Part shown: positions 11,871 to 23,029 of the stretch, piece by piece
How positions within the stretch are numbered: position 1 is the stretch's first letter
How the letters are laid out: each line of letters starts with the position of its first letter
DNA from: Aselliscus stoliczkanus
Lineage: Eukaryota > Chordata > Mammalia > Chiroptera > Hipposideridae
DNA length: 64,000 nucleotides
Assembly: GCA_033961575.1 (NCBI GenBank)
Contig: CM066729.1
Span: 100,567,001-100,631,000, forward strand
Reading direction: 5' to 3'
Notes under the pieces: generated by a model
Seen by the model: only the letters and a program-made list of their open reading frames with translations
Database searches by the model: none
Told to the model about the DNA's origin: nothing
Made by a program: the position numbers and the translations under genes

Positions 11871-12402
11871 CTATTTTGAAGCTAGTAGAAAAGGGAAACA
11901 AGATACCTTAACTACAGAACACAGAACTTTCCATATGAAATAAGAATATACATGCCATTGAAACAAAGTGCTTGGCTGTTAGCCTAGTTTACTTAAGTAG
12001 GAAATATTTATTATTTTGTACTGAATATAATTGACTGAAACAGTCATTTCAGTGGCACCCATGGAGACATTCATATAGAACTTACTGTCCCATAACTTCT
12101 GCTTGGAATCAATAACTATAAGCAATCTATAATTGCTGCATAGATTTTACCCTAGTTAAGTTAAATAGATTTTATAAATTCTCAAATGGTTTGTCAGACT
12201 TGAAAGAGGTTAATTCTTTTAGGCAGTTCCTTCAACTTCATTGTTTGTTAAAATAGTCATAATATGGACTAGAAAATTGTGTGGTATGATCCTCATGACA
12301 AATAAAACTATGAATAAGTAGATGTTTCCCAAAATGAATTTCACTACACATGAAATGTGCTGTGATGTTAGATCTTACCCATGGAGCTTCTCTATATATT
12401 TT
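11871..12402. other. Intergenic, no feature seen
   Basis: AT-rich unique-looking DNA. Nothing recognised. Confidence 0.5.
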
Positions 12403-12415
12403 AAGAATTCATCTC

Positions 12416-12866
12416 TGGGCAGGCCGAGTGGCACATTGGTTAAGAATTGGTTTGGGATGCCAGCGGCCCCGGTTCGGATCCCACATATGAGGGCCAGTGA
12501 CACTGCCCTCTACAGCTAACAACAGCTCCACCTGGAGCTGGGCTGTGCGAGCCCTGGTGACAGTGTAGGCTGCAGCCCCTGCTACAGTGGGCTGCCATAG
12601 GCTACAGTGAATGGCCGGCAGCCAGCATGAGTGGCTGGCAGCCAACTTGAGCTGCAATAGCTGTGGTGAGTGACCATCCAGAGGCCAGAGACCCATCTGC
12701 CTCATCTGGGAAGAACGCAATGAAAATACCAACATGGGCCAGTGAAGCAACATCCTCCGCAACTAGATGGAAGAACGAACAGACAGCAACTTGTCTGTTC
12801 CCCTTCCCCGATTCCCCAACGCTGTTCCCCTCCCCCAATTCCCCAAAAATATCTTTAAAAAAAAAA
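12416..12866 (+). mobile_element. Long-form tRNA-derived SINE
   Basis: Full sense copy 'gggcaggccgagtggca' to 'ccccaaaaatatctttaaa'. TSD aagaattcatctc is perfect at 12403-12415 and 12867-12879. The polyadenylation signal is mutated (cccaaaaat). The internal motif 'ggatcccacatatgagggcc' marks the head/body join. Confidence 0.95.
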
Positions 12867-12879
12867 AAGAATTCATCTC

Positions 12880-13794
12880 AAAGTCAAACACCTACTCTAT
12901 GCCAGATTTTTAAAGAAGTTTTGGTTTGTAGCCAATTATTATTAAACATTGCAAATAAGTAGTTTCTAAAAGCAGCATTTGAAAGTGGTTCATTAGTACA
13001 TAATATTTCATAACGTATTTTTCTTTAATTTTTTGAGTGCTGGCATAAGCCTCTAAGGCTTGTAGAAGAAATCTACCAGCTAGGATGATATCTCGAGTAC
13101 AAAACTTTAATATCTGCAAAAGAAGATTCTGCTTTTTAAAATTTTACTTAAACTCACATGTTACTAAAGTTGAAGAAAAACAAAGTGGCAGCCAAATAAA
13201 GGGTGAGTAAAGTGGCTGTGCTTAACGTGCACACACGCAGAACTTAGTAGAAACTTCTGGCTGGGAACAGTATGACATTTGCAAAACTATTTTAAAGAGT
13301 TTATGGATATTGCTCAAATGTCTGTGGTATCAAAGAAACTGAAGGTCAAGTCAATTCTAGCCTATTATTCATGATGCTTAAATCCAGTAACAGAAGGATT
13401 AAGATCTGAGAAACTGAAACATTTATAAAAACAGTGGTGTCCAAAATCTTCTGCATGGCAAGACTTAGACAAAGTCATGAAAATAGAATGAATTTAGGAA
13501 CTCAAAGATCCAGGTTTACCTCCTGGCTGTAACATTCTGAGTCTATATCAGAAAAATGTGGGCATTCATATCACTGAAGTGGTTTCTAATATTCAGTGGA
13601 ATAACATGTAAAAAGAGTGTGGCAGAGTGACTAGAACACAGTTATACATGTTAATTCATTGCATTCCTGTAACTGAGGATTCCATTAAGATCATCTATAA
13701 GGAGAGGGAACTAGAAGGATATTTAATTGAAGATCAAAAATAACAGCAAACACACACACATAGTGCTTGCATTATACTTGACACTCTAGTTTTT
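12880..13794. other. Intergenic, no feature seen
   Basis: No gene or clear repeat. A short (CA)n lies near 13750. Confidence 0.5.
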
Positions 13795-13985
13795 CATGTT
13801 TAATATAAAATCTATTCATTTAATTGTTTTGTCATTTAATTGTTTTGAAGCCTTATTGTGAGGAAACACAGACACAAAAAACTTAAGTAACTTGCTCAAG
13901 TCACACAGCAAGCAAGGGGCAGAGCCAGGATTGAACAAAAGCTGCCAGCTCTAGACCCCATGTCATTCTACTTCTCTAAAGTCTA
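13795..13985 (-). repeat. MIR, antisense
   Basis: 'aaacttaagtaacttgctc', 'agtcacacagcaagcaagg', 'cagagccaggattgaac' and 'tctagaccccatgtcattct' are the complement of MIR in order. Confidence 0.85.
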
Positions 13986-14394
13986 GACCTGATTCTGACA
14001 CTACTAATTTGTGGACTTGGCTAAAACCAGTTAACAGTATTCTCATTTAAGTGGAATAGACATACATGATCTTTAAAAAGTCCACTTTAAATTTTGCGTG
14101 TATTTCCAACAAATCCGGAGGCATTGGGATGGCATAATTTGAAATCTATGTGGCATAGCATACTTGAAATCCCATAGTTGTGGTCCCTATGTGCACCTCA
14201 AAGAGAGTAGCTATAGTTATCTATAGCTGCTGAGGCTCAATGAGCTCCAAGAAGATGGCCAAGGGGCAGGATTTAAAGGCTAAAGAACAGATGCCTTGAG
14301 CTAGATCAGAGCTCTTCCTCATGGTAATGCCACCAAGAACCATGAGGAAAACAGTTAAGATTTGTTTATTTATGTAAAAATTTCTAGAGCACTG

Positions 14395-14640
14395 CTGGAT
14401 ATACTAACATTAATAATAATAATAATCCTATTTACTTTGCTAAATACATATGCAATTACATTTGTGTCTCATCATAGTCATATCAAAGGATTTATTTTTA
14501 CACCAGTTTTACACAATAAAGAGCTGAGACAAAAAAAAAATGGATTTACAACTCCCACAGTTAATAAATTTTAGAGCCTGGATTTACATCCAAATTCTTG
14601 CCCACAAAGTCTATTCAAGAATCTTCCCAGGGTGATGAGG
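14395..14640 (-). repeat. Diverged MIR, antisense
   Basis: 'taacattaataataataata' at the left, 'agagctgagac' and 'gagcctggatttacatcc' at the right follow the antisense MIR order. Heavily diverged. Confidence 0.5.
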
Positions 14641-15611
14641 TGGAAAACTTTTCAGATAATTAAAATGTAACAATGAAAAAAAGCAGAATTAATTACTTCA
14701 CACTGAGTGGATATGAATTATTTCCACCTCCTTTTGTCATACTCTTATTTCTTTTTCCTTCTGATCAGTACCTGTAATTGTGCAAGAGAAGTAACTCCTT
14801 AGAAGTAGAAATGCTAATATCAGGGGCTTGGAGTAAAACATTAGAACTGCCTCACTAATGACATTTCTGAGAAAGCAATGTAATTCAAGCTTAGTGTTCT
14901 TATTCTTTACATCCAGTAGTGATTTATTCAAACTTGAGGTTTCTAACCATAAGAACTTTTATTAAAGATCTAGTTTACTGCTACTGCAGGGAAATCTTTC
15001 CTTTCAAAATAGGATTCTTAAAATCTTTTAAATTATACATCTACTGAGAAGGACTACTTGTGAACAAAAATAGCATTTAAAGTTTCCAGTATTAATATCT
15101 GCAACAACCCATCATTACACAGAAGACAACTCCAATAACCATCTTGTAATGTGAAGGCTGCTCATAACACAGGGCAGAGAACATTTCACAAGTGGGTTAG
15201 TACTCACAGGTCACCCAGAAGACATCATTTCAGGAACAGCAGTGTCCAAAGATGTACAGGGATTCTTTGCTGGGGACACAAGGTGTTAGTGTGCAAGCAC
15301 GTATCATGCTGAGAGAATAAGTCATTTAAAATCCATTTGAATGAAATCCAAGAACGATCATAAATCATAAATTCACTGAATTGCAAGTCTTCTTGAGTCC
15401 CTGACAGCAAAGCTCACCTAGGAGTCACACACTGAACGCTCGAGCAACATGCCTTTAGACGTCTCTATATCTATGGTAGCACTCAAATAACCATGGTGCT
15501 GTTTTGTAAAAATCGATGCTGCAGGGCTAATTTTTCCAAAATTTCCCTATTCATGCTCCTTAGTTTTGTCAGAAACAAAGCTATAAATTTTTACTGTAAT
15601 AAAGACAAGAC
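14641..15611. other. Intergenic, no feature seen
   Basis: Unique-looking DNA. Short frames only, no recognised domain. Confidence 0.5.
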
Positions 15612-15928
15612 AGGGCTGGCTGAGGGGCGCGTTGGTTAACAGCTGGCTTGGGATGCCAGCGGCCCTGGTTCGCATCCCACATATGAGGGCCAGTGACACT
15701 GCCCTGTACAACTAAGATGATGAACAACAGCTAGACCTGGAGCTGGGCTGCTGTAAGTCGCTGACCATGGCATAGCTGCAGCCCCTGCTGCAGTGGGCTG
15801 CCATAGGCTACAGTGAGTGGCCGGCAGCCAGTGTGAGTGGCTGGCAGCCAGTGTGAGCTGCCAAGAGCCGCTGTGAGTGGCCATCCAGAGGCCAGTGACC
15901 AACTGCCTCACCTGAGAAGAGCGCAATG
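15612..15928 (+). mobile_element. Long-form SINE, 3' truncated
   Basis: Head and most of the body are present ('agggctggctgaggggcgcg' to 'gaagagcgcaatgg'), then homology stops. The last roughly 110 bp, including the AATAAA/TCTTT tail, are missing, and no A-tail or TSD is found. Most likely a later deletion removed the 3' end together with flanking DNA. Confidence 0.85.
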
Positions 15929-16274
15929 GTTTCTTTTATCTGTGTTGCCTCTAGTTATTTTGAAGAGCCAGCATTTTCCACCCTTAACTGATTGCCATAG
16001 TTTGTTCTGTGACTCTGAAGCTACGGATGTGTTGCTGCTGCTGGTATCCCTTCCGTTGTCACAACTGGTGTGACCAGGAAGGAGGCACATCCGCAGTGTC
16101 CAGGGTCACTGCGCCAAAATCATCGCAGTGATAGGAAAGGGGTAGGGTGTGGTGAAAGCCAGTCACAGACACAACTGTACCTGGGAAGGCAGGGGTTGCA
16201 GAGCCTGCCACCACTGCTGCCCAGTTCCCTGTGGCTTTGGATGTCACTGCAGCCCAGAAACCAGAGTCACCCAC
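15929..16274. other. GC-richer block of unknown origin
   Basis: Distinctly higher GC and several CpGs (near 16022, 16051, 16091, 16111, 16124) against a CpG-poor background. Frames of 60-100 codons exist on both strands but show no domain I recognise. Lies between a truncated SINE and an antisense LTR. It could be part of an LTR/ERV or a processed fragment. Not resolved. Confidence 0.35.
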
Positions 16275-16512
16275 ATGTCAGTATCTGCCTCTGCCGTCAC
16301 AGTGTCCTCTCTGTATGTCTCTGTCTTCACATGACTATCTGCCCACTGTTTTTCATTCTCATCTTATTATAACAACACAATCACGTTAGTTAAAAGTCCC
16401 ACTGTACTCCAGTGGGGCCTCATCTTAACAAATTTATCTGCTATGACCCTATTTCCAAACAAGGCCACACATTCTGAGGTACTAGGCATTAATACCTAGT
16501 ACTAATTAGTAC
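16275..16512 (-). mobile_element. MaLR-type LTR fragment, antisense
   Basis: 'gtatgtctctgtcttcacat', then 'gcctcatcttaacaaattt', 'gaccctatttccaaacaagg' and 'ttctgaggtactagg' give the complement of an ERVL-MaLR-like LTR in order. It ends in a short hairpin-forming stretch at 16479-16520. Subfamily uncertain. Confidence 0.65.
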
Positions 16513-16613
16513 CTAGTACTTTAATAAAGCATTTTGGAAGACAAAGATAAACCCATACACTAGGTAAACCAAAAATTTGGTTAGTTCAGAGTTTGCTTGG
16601 CTAGATGACTATG

Positions 16614-16872
16614 TCTTAGTTTGAGCTACTATCACAAAAATATCATAGACTGGATGTCCTAAATAACAAAAATTCATGTCTCATAGTTTTGGAGGCTGGG
16701 AAGTCCAAGGTCAAAATGTCAACTAATTTGGTTCCTGGTGGGGCCTCTTCCTGGTATGTCCTCATGTGGTAGAGTGAGAGAAAGGAAGCAGCTCTCTCCT
16801 GTCTCTTTTTATAAGGAGATTATGAAGTCTGCTCTGTTTTATAAGGGGACTACGAAGTTACTCATGACCTAG
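16614..16872 (-). mobile_element. MST/MLT1-type LTR fragment, antisense
   Basis: 'cttagtttgagctactatca', 'catagactggatg', 'ggaggctgggaagtccaagg', 'ctcttcctgg' and 'tataaggggactacg' then 'catgacct' follow the complement of MST/MLT1 LTRs. It breaks off at the start of an unidentified repeat shared with 22.7 kb. Confidence 0.8.
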
Positions 16873-17045
16873 AGTAACTCATTCATTAGCAGGGCAGAAC
16901 ATTTGCAGACCTTCTGTGGAGGTAAATGGTACTGCCCACAGGAGCAGCCCAGCATGCATCCACCTGTAAGTTCAGCCAACTCCAACAGTGGAAAAAAATC
17001 CCACAAATATATTGTTTAGTAATACATAAGTATGTATTATCATGT
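16868..17045 (+). repeat. Unidentified repeat, copy A
   Basis: The first part (16868-16985, with 'attagcagggcagaac' and 'ccacaggagcagccc') matches 22706-22826 in the opposite orientation. The second part (about 16974-17045, 'attgtttagtaatacata') matches 22969-23028 in the same orientation. Family not recognised. Confidence 0.7.
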
Positions 17046-17800
17046 TTATCAAAGTAGGCAAGATTTAAACATAGTATTTTTTATGATTAAGGATATTTTC
17101 AAACAAAGAAAAATGATCAGTTTTTATAAACGTATTCACTTAATTTTTACTTCATTTTTTTTGTTTTCTTAAGCATACACATTTTTTCAAGTAAAATTGT
17201 TTATTTCATGATATAAATATTATAAGATAACAGCTGCACTCATGACTGATAATATTAAACCAAGACATCAAATTTTTAGGAATTTCATATAATTTCTGAA
17301 TTGTTTATGGCAATGATATATATCACATTCATATATGGCCTACGAAGGTTAAACATTACTTTTCATTTGAAAATATTTCCTATGAAATTTAGTATATTAA
17401 GTAAATCTAAATAACAGCTCAATATCAATAAACTCAATCTCAGCAAAAACCAATCATAATTAACAAATTTAGAGGTGGTTCAATATGACTAAAATAAATC
17501 TCAACTTTGAGTAAATAAGTTAGTCCTATAACCACCTTTTCCCTCTATATTTTTAAAGCTTCTCTTTATCCTAATTCCATACTGCAGAGAGATTAAAAAA
17601 GGGCTCAGTATCTCAAATTTCCACACTTCATAAATAGATAACTGGTAAAATTTATTTTCCTGTCTGACCTTTAAATTTAAGGCATCAAGATCATTTTTAT
17701 TTCCATTTTCAATTTAATTTATAAAACCTATTATACTGCACACAATCATTAGACTGCTCAAGTTTTACTTCAAGTCAAATATATTTGCTGAGCAACAATG
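17046..17800. other. Intergenic with a diverged 95-bp repeat
   Basis: No gene. 17428-17522 resembles 20611-20700 ('ccaatcataattaa' and 'ggttcaat' in both, same orientation), which is described as a separate observation. Confidence 0.5.
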
Positions 17801-18655
17801 AGGCTTTGTATGGTGGTTACGAACATGATTTGAAGCCTGAACACATAGGCTCTAATCCCTGCTCTACTATATCCTTACTTTGTAATATTCATCATACTAT
17901 TTAACTTTCTATGCCCCATTTTCTCATCCCTAAAAAGGGAAGAATAATAGTGCCTGCTTGGCTGAGTTATCCTTAAGATTAAACGGGTATCTACCCCCAA
18001 AATCTGAAAACATTTATCCAGAAAGATATATGTAACCCTATGTTCATTGCAGCATTATTCACGGTGGCCAAGACATGGAAACACCCAAAGTGTCCTTCAA
18101 CAGATGATTGGATAAATAAAATGTGGTATATATACACAATGGAATACTATTCTGCCATAAGAAAAGATGAAATACTGCCATTTGCAAAAACATGCATAGA
18201 TCTTGAGATTATCCTGCAAAGCAAAATAAATCAGACAGGAAAAGTCAAGAACCACATGACTTCATTCATATGTGGGATATAAAACTGAAAGCAATGAAAG
18301 AACACGACAAATAAACAAAGAAACAAAAATTCATAGATAAAGACAACAGTTTAGTGGTTATCAGAGGGTAAGGGGGGGTGGTAGAAGAGGGTAAAGGGGA
18401 TCAAATATATAGTGGTAGAAAGAGAACTGACTCTGAGTGGTGAACACACAATGTGATATATAGATAATATACTATACAAATGTATACTTGAAACCTATAA
18501 AATTTTACTACCCAATGTCACCTCAATAAATTTAATAAATAAAAAAATGAAAAGAAAGATTAAATGGGTTAATATACTTAAAACATTAAGAAGAATGCTT
18601 GGCAAGATTAAGAATGTGTTGTATAAAAATAAACTATTATTACTATTAATATATA
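17800..18655 (+). repeat. MIR split by an L1
   Basis: 5' part 17800-17988: 'tatggtggttacgaacatg', 'ggctctaatccctgctctac' and 'gccccattttctcatc'. 3' part 18556-18655: 'ttaatatacttaaaacatt', 'aagaatgcttggca' and 'attattactattaatat'. Removing the L1 restores a complete MIR. Confidence 0.85.
17989..18555 (+). mobile_element. 5'-truncated L1, ORF2 end plus 3' UTR
   Basis: Sense copy of about 567 bp. It encodes the C-terminal ORF2 signature (MFIAALFTVAKTW, PSTDDWINKMWYIYTMEYYSA) and ends in an A-rich tail. TSD aagattaaacgggt at 17975-17988 and aagattaaatgggt at 18556-18569, one mismatch. Typical target-primed insertion. Clean reference for the 3' UTR of this L1 family. Confidence 0.95.
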
Positions 18656-18659
18656 AGCT

Positions 18660-20300
18660 GACATAGGAAGCTTTTCATCTATTCAGTTTAGGATAGGTGG
18701 AATGGGAACCTAGGAATGGAACCTGTTCCTGACAGTTACTAGCTATGTGAACTTAAGCTAGCTATGGAAATTCTGCAATATGTACTCAAGTTCATGTCCT
18801 GCTTATTAGGATGAGTCTGTCTTACAAAGACTGAAAAAAAATGGTATAAAGCATTCAGAGAATTATTTGGCAAATGACAAGGTTTTAATCCTAACTCCCT
18901 TTCTTCAACTTCAGCTTTGGGTAGTGAGGAAAATGAACTGTAGAAATAGAAGGCTGGAGGACCGCAGACCAACTAAAAAACTGCTGAAATATCAATAATA
19001 ACAGAGAAGAGAGCCAGATAAATAACCAATAGAAAGGAGAAATGGAAAACAGAGAGCATAGGATGCAGTCAACACATTCTTGGTAAATGACGAGATGTGG
19101 AGTTAATGAGAAATGAAGGAATGAGTGATGATACAAAAGAAGCTCTTTACGATGCGACTTTGCTATGCATATTTTATCACACAAGTCTGGTATGGTATTA
19201 TTGTTAGTACCTGAAATATTACATATCTCTACCCTTCTAAAATTTCAAATCACATACTGCTATAACTTTTTTCTTTATTTTTATTCCATCATTGCCCCCA
19301 ATTTTTTTCCTACCATGTAGTCATGATTTTCTCTGCAACTTGAGAGAAGTATTCTAATATATCTATAAAAACAGCATTTTCATAAGGGAAGATATTATTA
19401 TAAAACCCATTTATGAAGCACTTATGTGTATCACTGAAGTCTCAATATCAAGCTATTGGATTCTAAACTCATAAAAAAATTTATTATACTGTGGCTCTGT
19501 TATACTTACGAGTTTGACTATGTGCAGTAAGAGAACCCTCAGGCAATAATTTCAAAATTGCTCATTATTTGAAAATAAGTGCTAGCATTATTAATGATTT
19601 TGGAGAACATTTTCTCCATGCAGTAATTACTTACAAAAGAAGGTACAAGAAAGTGTTTTGAAAAAACAACATATACAAGTAGTAACAATTGTTCCTATAT
19701 TATCTAATATAATTAAAATTAATAAAATACATATCTATATATACTCGGACTTCTAATTCTATTTTATAAACAAAATAACACAAAATACAAATAAAAACAG
19801 AATTCCAACTGTAAAATTAGTAGAAGTCTATCAGCAGAATTTGATTGGAAACACATAGTAAATTGTATTCAATGAATGATTTATGTTTTAATATAAAAAA
19901 GTTTGAAATTATATTTATAATTGTATTTGTTTCTTAATGAAGTAATATCACACATTATCATTACGTCATTAGTCAGAAGGATTGTTGGAGGTTTGTGCCA
20001 TTTTAAGACTTTACCTCTCACTTTAAATAATGGGAGTAATCATGGTTTATATTATTTAAAATACAGAAGAATGAGAACATTTTGATTAAAAAAACCTCAT
20101 AGAATAGAATCTAAGGTCTAAATAAGAAAAAAAATGTTGGTATGAACACAAGAATCATAGTGAAGATATTTGGGGTAATCCATTGGTGAGATTTGAATTC
20201 CAATTTTTCTGAGATAAAATGATAAATTATACTAAATTACAACTAAACCAGTTTTCCATTAAATAATTTCGGAATTTATAATATGAAGAAAGAAGTTAAA
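18660..20300. other. Intergenic, no gene seen
   Basis: AT-rich. Contains the first arm of a 45-bp direct repeat at 19430-19475. Nothing else recognised. Confidence 0.5.
19430..19475 (+). repeat. 45-bp direct repeat, arm 1
   Basis: Near identical to 20302-20347 apart from one base of length. Starts atcactgaagtctcaatatc in both arms. Confidence 0.9.
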
Positions 20301-20301
20301 A

Positions 20302-20347
20302 ATCACTGAAGTCTCAATATCAAGCTATTGGATTCTAACTCATAAAG
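20302..20347 (+). repeat. 45-bp direct repeat, arm 2
   Basis: Matches 19430-19475, about 870 bp upstream. Flanks differ immediately on the right and mostly on the left. Confidence 0.9.
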
Positions 20348-20610
20348 TTTGCTGACTAGCATGGCATTCTAAACAGAGCCCAGTAGATGGCAGTAGGCTG
20401 TTACAATCGGGAAAACTAAGAAATAAATTATACAGTGCCAATATTACATATGTACATAGAGAATTTAATAAGTAAATTATGCTATTTTTTCTAATATAAT
20501 ACATCCCTAAATGTATTATATTATATCCTGGTTTTGTGTTAGGAATCCACATATTTCTGAATACTACAAACACATAATACTTTTCTCATGTAAGATGGCA
20601 ACAATTACGC

Positions 20611-20700
20611 TAAACTCAGTCTCAGTAAAATCCAATCATAATTAAGACATTTAGAGATGGTTCAATCTGAGTAAAATAAATATTAACTTTAAGAGTATCT
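20611..20700 (+). repeat. Diverged repeat paired with 17428-17522
   Basis: Roughly 75-80% alike by eye, same orientation, 3.2 kb apart. Family unknown. Confidence 0.55.
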
Positions 20701-20989
20701 AATTCATTTAGTTCAAGTTCTATATACATAAAATAAAATAGTGTATATAAAATTAACGATAAAGCACTACGCAAATATAAGATTATTTTCCTCAACATAA
20801 AAGTCAAAGGCAGGGATTTGTAAGAGAATTTGTCCAAAGGCATCAAATACTTCAATGAAATTAAATAAAATGAAGCCTGAGGAGAAAAGTCATTAGATTG
20901 AGTGCTTTTAGAGTTGAGAGGACATCTTGAGTAAAATGGTAAATATATTTGTACCTGGATGAAGAATTGCCTTCCCCTGACTCCTATCA

Positions 20990-21240
20990 TATGGTGCAGT
21001 GGTTATGCACACTGGCTCCACAGTCAGACCACCTGAGGACATAACTCACTTTCCAGCTGTATAGCCTTGAGTAAGTCACTTAAATCTCTGTGCCTCGGCG
21101 TATTCATTTTTATGAAGGGGTTATAGCAATAACAACTACCTCAATCTAAAAAATCCCTTGTCAGTTCCTTTGTAAAATGAAGGTAATATCTACTCATTTC
21201 ATTGTGAGCTTCAAATGAGAGAATGTTTATAAAAGCTGTA
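20990..21240 (+). repeat. MIR
   Basis: 'ggtgcagtggttatgcacac', 'ccacagtcagaccacctga', 'agtcacttaaatctctgtgc', 'atcccttg' and a following 'gagcttcaaatgagagaatg' follow MIR from the tRNA-like head to near the 3' end. Confidence 0.85.
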
Positions 21241-21602
21241 TAGATATAATGTGGTAGCCTTTCCACTGAGTGATATTTCAATTTGATTTTTGATTAATTC
21301 TATTACCTATTTTTGTCTTACAATGATGAATTCATAGCCAGGCATATTTGCAGCCACACAGAGGGGACATCTAACTGGATCATTCTCAGACACCACACCA
21401 AGAATAGTCTTCACATGGCATCAAAAATTCCCCTGGGGAAGCAAACATGGGATGGACCATATGTGAAACATAGCAAGTCCTTGGTGTTTTCCCCATTCCT
21501 CAGACAACAAAGGATTGCCCTCTTATCCTTCCACTATAAGTCAATTAAAAAAATCATCAAAAATAATTTATTTTTCTGTTATTATCCTAATATCCCTTGT
21601 CT
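21241..21602. other. Intergenic, no feature seen
   Basis: Open on one plus-strand frame but with no domain. No gene call. Confidence 0.45.
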
Positions 21603-21618
21603 AAAATGTGAATATTGT

Positions 21619-21733
21619 GGAATGGCGAATTGGGGGTGGGGGTTTGTCACTTTGAGGGGTAAAATGTATAACTATTGCACTGTGTTGTACACCTGAAACT
21701 AATTAAAAATAAATAAATTATAAAAAAAAGACA

Positions 21734-21770
<37 letters not shown>
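21619..21770 (+). mobile_element. Very short L1 insertion
   Basis: Only about 152 bp: a segment of the L1 3' end ('gtcactttgaggggtaaaat' and 'gtgttgtacacctgaaac') plus an (AAAT)n tail at 21732-21770. TSD aaaatgtgaatattgt is perfect at 21603-21618 and 21771-21786, so the insertion is probably recent. Confidence 0.95.
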
Positions 21771-21772
<2 letters not shown>

Positions 21773-21786
21773 AATGTGAATATTGT

Positions 21787-22700
21787 TATGTTTCCCTCAA
21801 ATGCTTATGGATTTGTTTGGATCACTTTGTACTTCCTCATTCAAATTATGATTTGAAATGACTTTTCAAATTCAAGGTATTATTTGAGGCCATGAGAAAG
21901 AGTAAGTTTATTGGGTCTATAGGTAGGCAAATAAGCCATGACTCAAACCCCTTCATGGGCCCAATTCAACTATGAGTGGTACACAAACAGTGGGAAAGAG
22001 AAGACTTTTTATTCAAGTTTAAGCAATATTCAAAAGCTATGTATGTAGTGGTAAATTTGGGACATATATTCATATATATATACTTTTTTATTTCGAATTA
22101 ATGCACAACATATCTAAATAAATGCATATATATATTCCTATTTTGAATTAACATACAAATATGTACTTTTAAACAGATTAAGATTATTTTGTTTTTAGGT
22201 TTGTGAAATTACTTTTGTTGCAAAGAATAAATATGCTTGACTCTGAGTTATCCACCTGGAAAATAAAGCACGATGAGGCAAACATAAAACATGAGGACAG
22301 AATTTTGTCAGCAAATAGTATATTCAAATATATATATATTTGCCTTTAACAAATCCACATTAATGAATCTTGTCCCTATCAGTCAAACAAGTTCCACTCA
22401 GTTCAATCCAGTAATAAAACACTATCTCAAGAAATCATTTAGGATTTTTCTAAAGATGGGAAAGAATAATGTTTAAGCCTAAAACCTGAAATGAAATTCT
22501 ACTTTATTGGAAGTTTATGTTAGGCATAAATTTACACAACAACTGAAATTATTATACAGAGGGGCTATGAAATCAACTTTCCCTTCCTCCTTACTGGAAG
22601 TAGGTGGTGATAACCCTTGTTAGTTATGAACAAAGGAATTCTTTGATGATTCCCATGTTATTTCATTGGCTTCTACAGGTACTCTGCTCTACATTCTTCC
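21787..22700. other. Intergenic, no feature seen
   Basis: AT-rich unique-looking DNA with short TA runs. Confidence 0.5.
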
Positions 22701-22705
22701 TTCTT

Positions 22706-23028
22706 GGAGTCAGCTGAACTCATAAAGATAGATGCATGTTGGGCTGCTCCTGTGGACAGTACCATTTACCTCTACAGAAGATCTGCAATTGTTCTGCCCT
22801 GCTAATAAATAAGTTACCCTAGTTCTGGAGTTCAGAATGAGGAATTCATTGTCAGTGCACAACTAAATCTCATCCTCTAAGCCAGCCATCAAACAATCTC
22901 TACCTGACATAGTCTAGTTCTCAACTGTTTCTGACTTAAGCAAAGAAAAAGGTTGTCATTTGTTAAGCGCCATCAATTCCAATAGTGGACATTAACTACA
23001 TATTGTTTAGGAATACATAACTATGTAG
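22706..23028. repeat. Unidentified repeat, rearranged copy C
   Basis: 22706-22826 is the complement of 16868-16985, and 22969-23028 is a direct match to 16974-17045. The two pieces are adjacent and co-oriented in copy A but inverted relative to each other here, with about 140 bp of other sequence between them. Confidence 0.65.
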
Positions 23029-23029
23029 C

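Noticed and set aside
18040..18282. 80-codon frame with recognisable protein sequence
   Set aside because: It is real L1 ORF2 C-terminal coding sequence but only a 5'-truncated fragment, so it is annotated as L1 and not as a gene.
20622..20990. 122-codon minus-strand frame
   Set aside because: AT-rich, no domain, no good initiation context, no splice or promoter context. Within expectation for AT-rich DNA.
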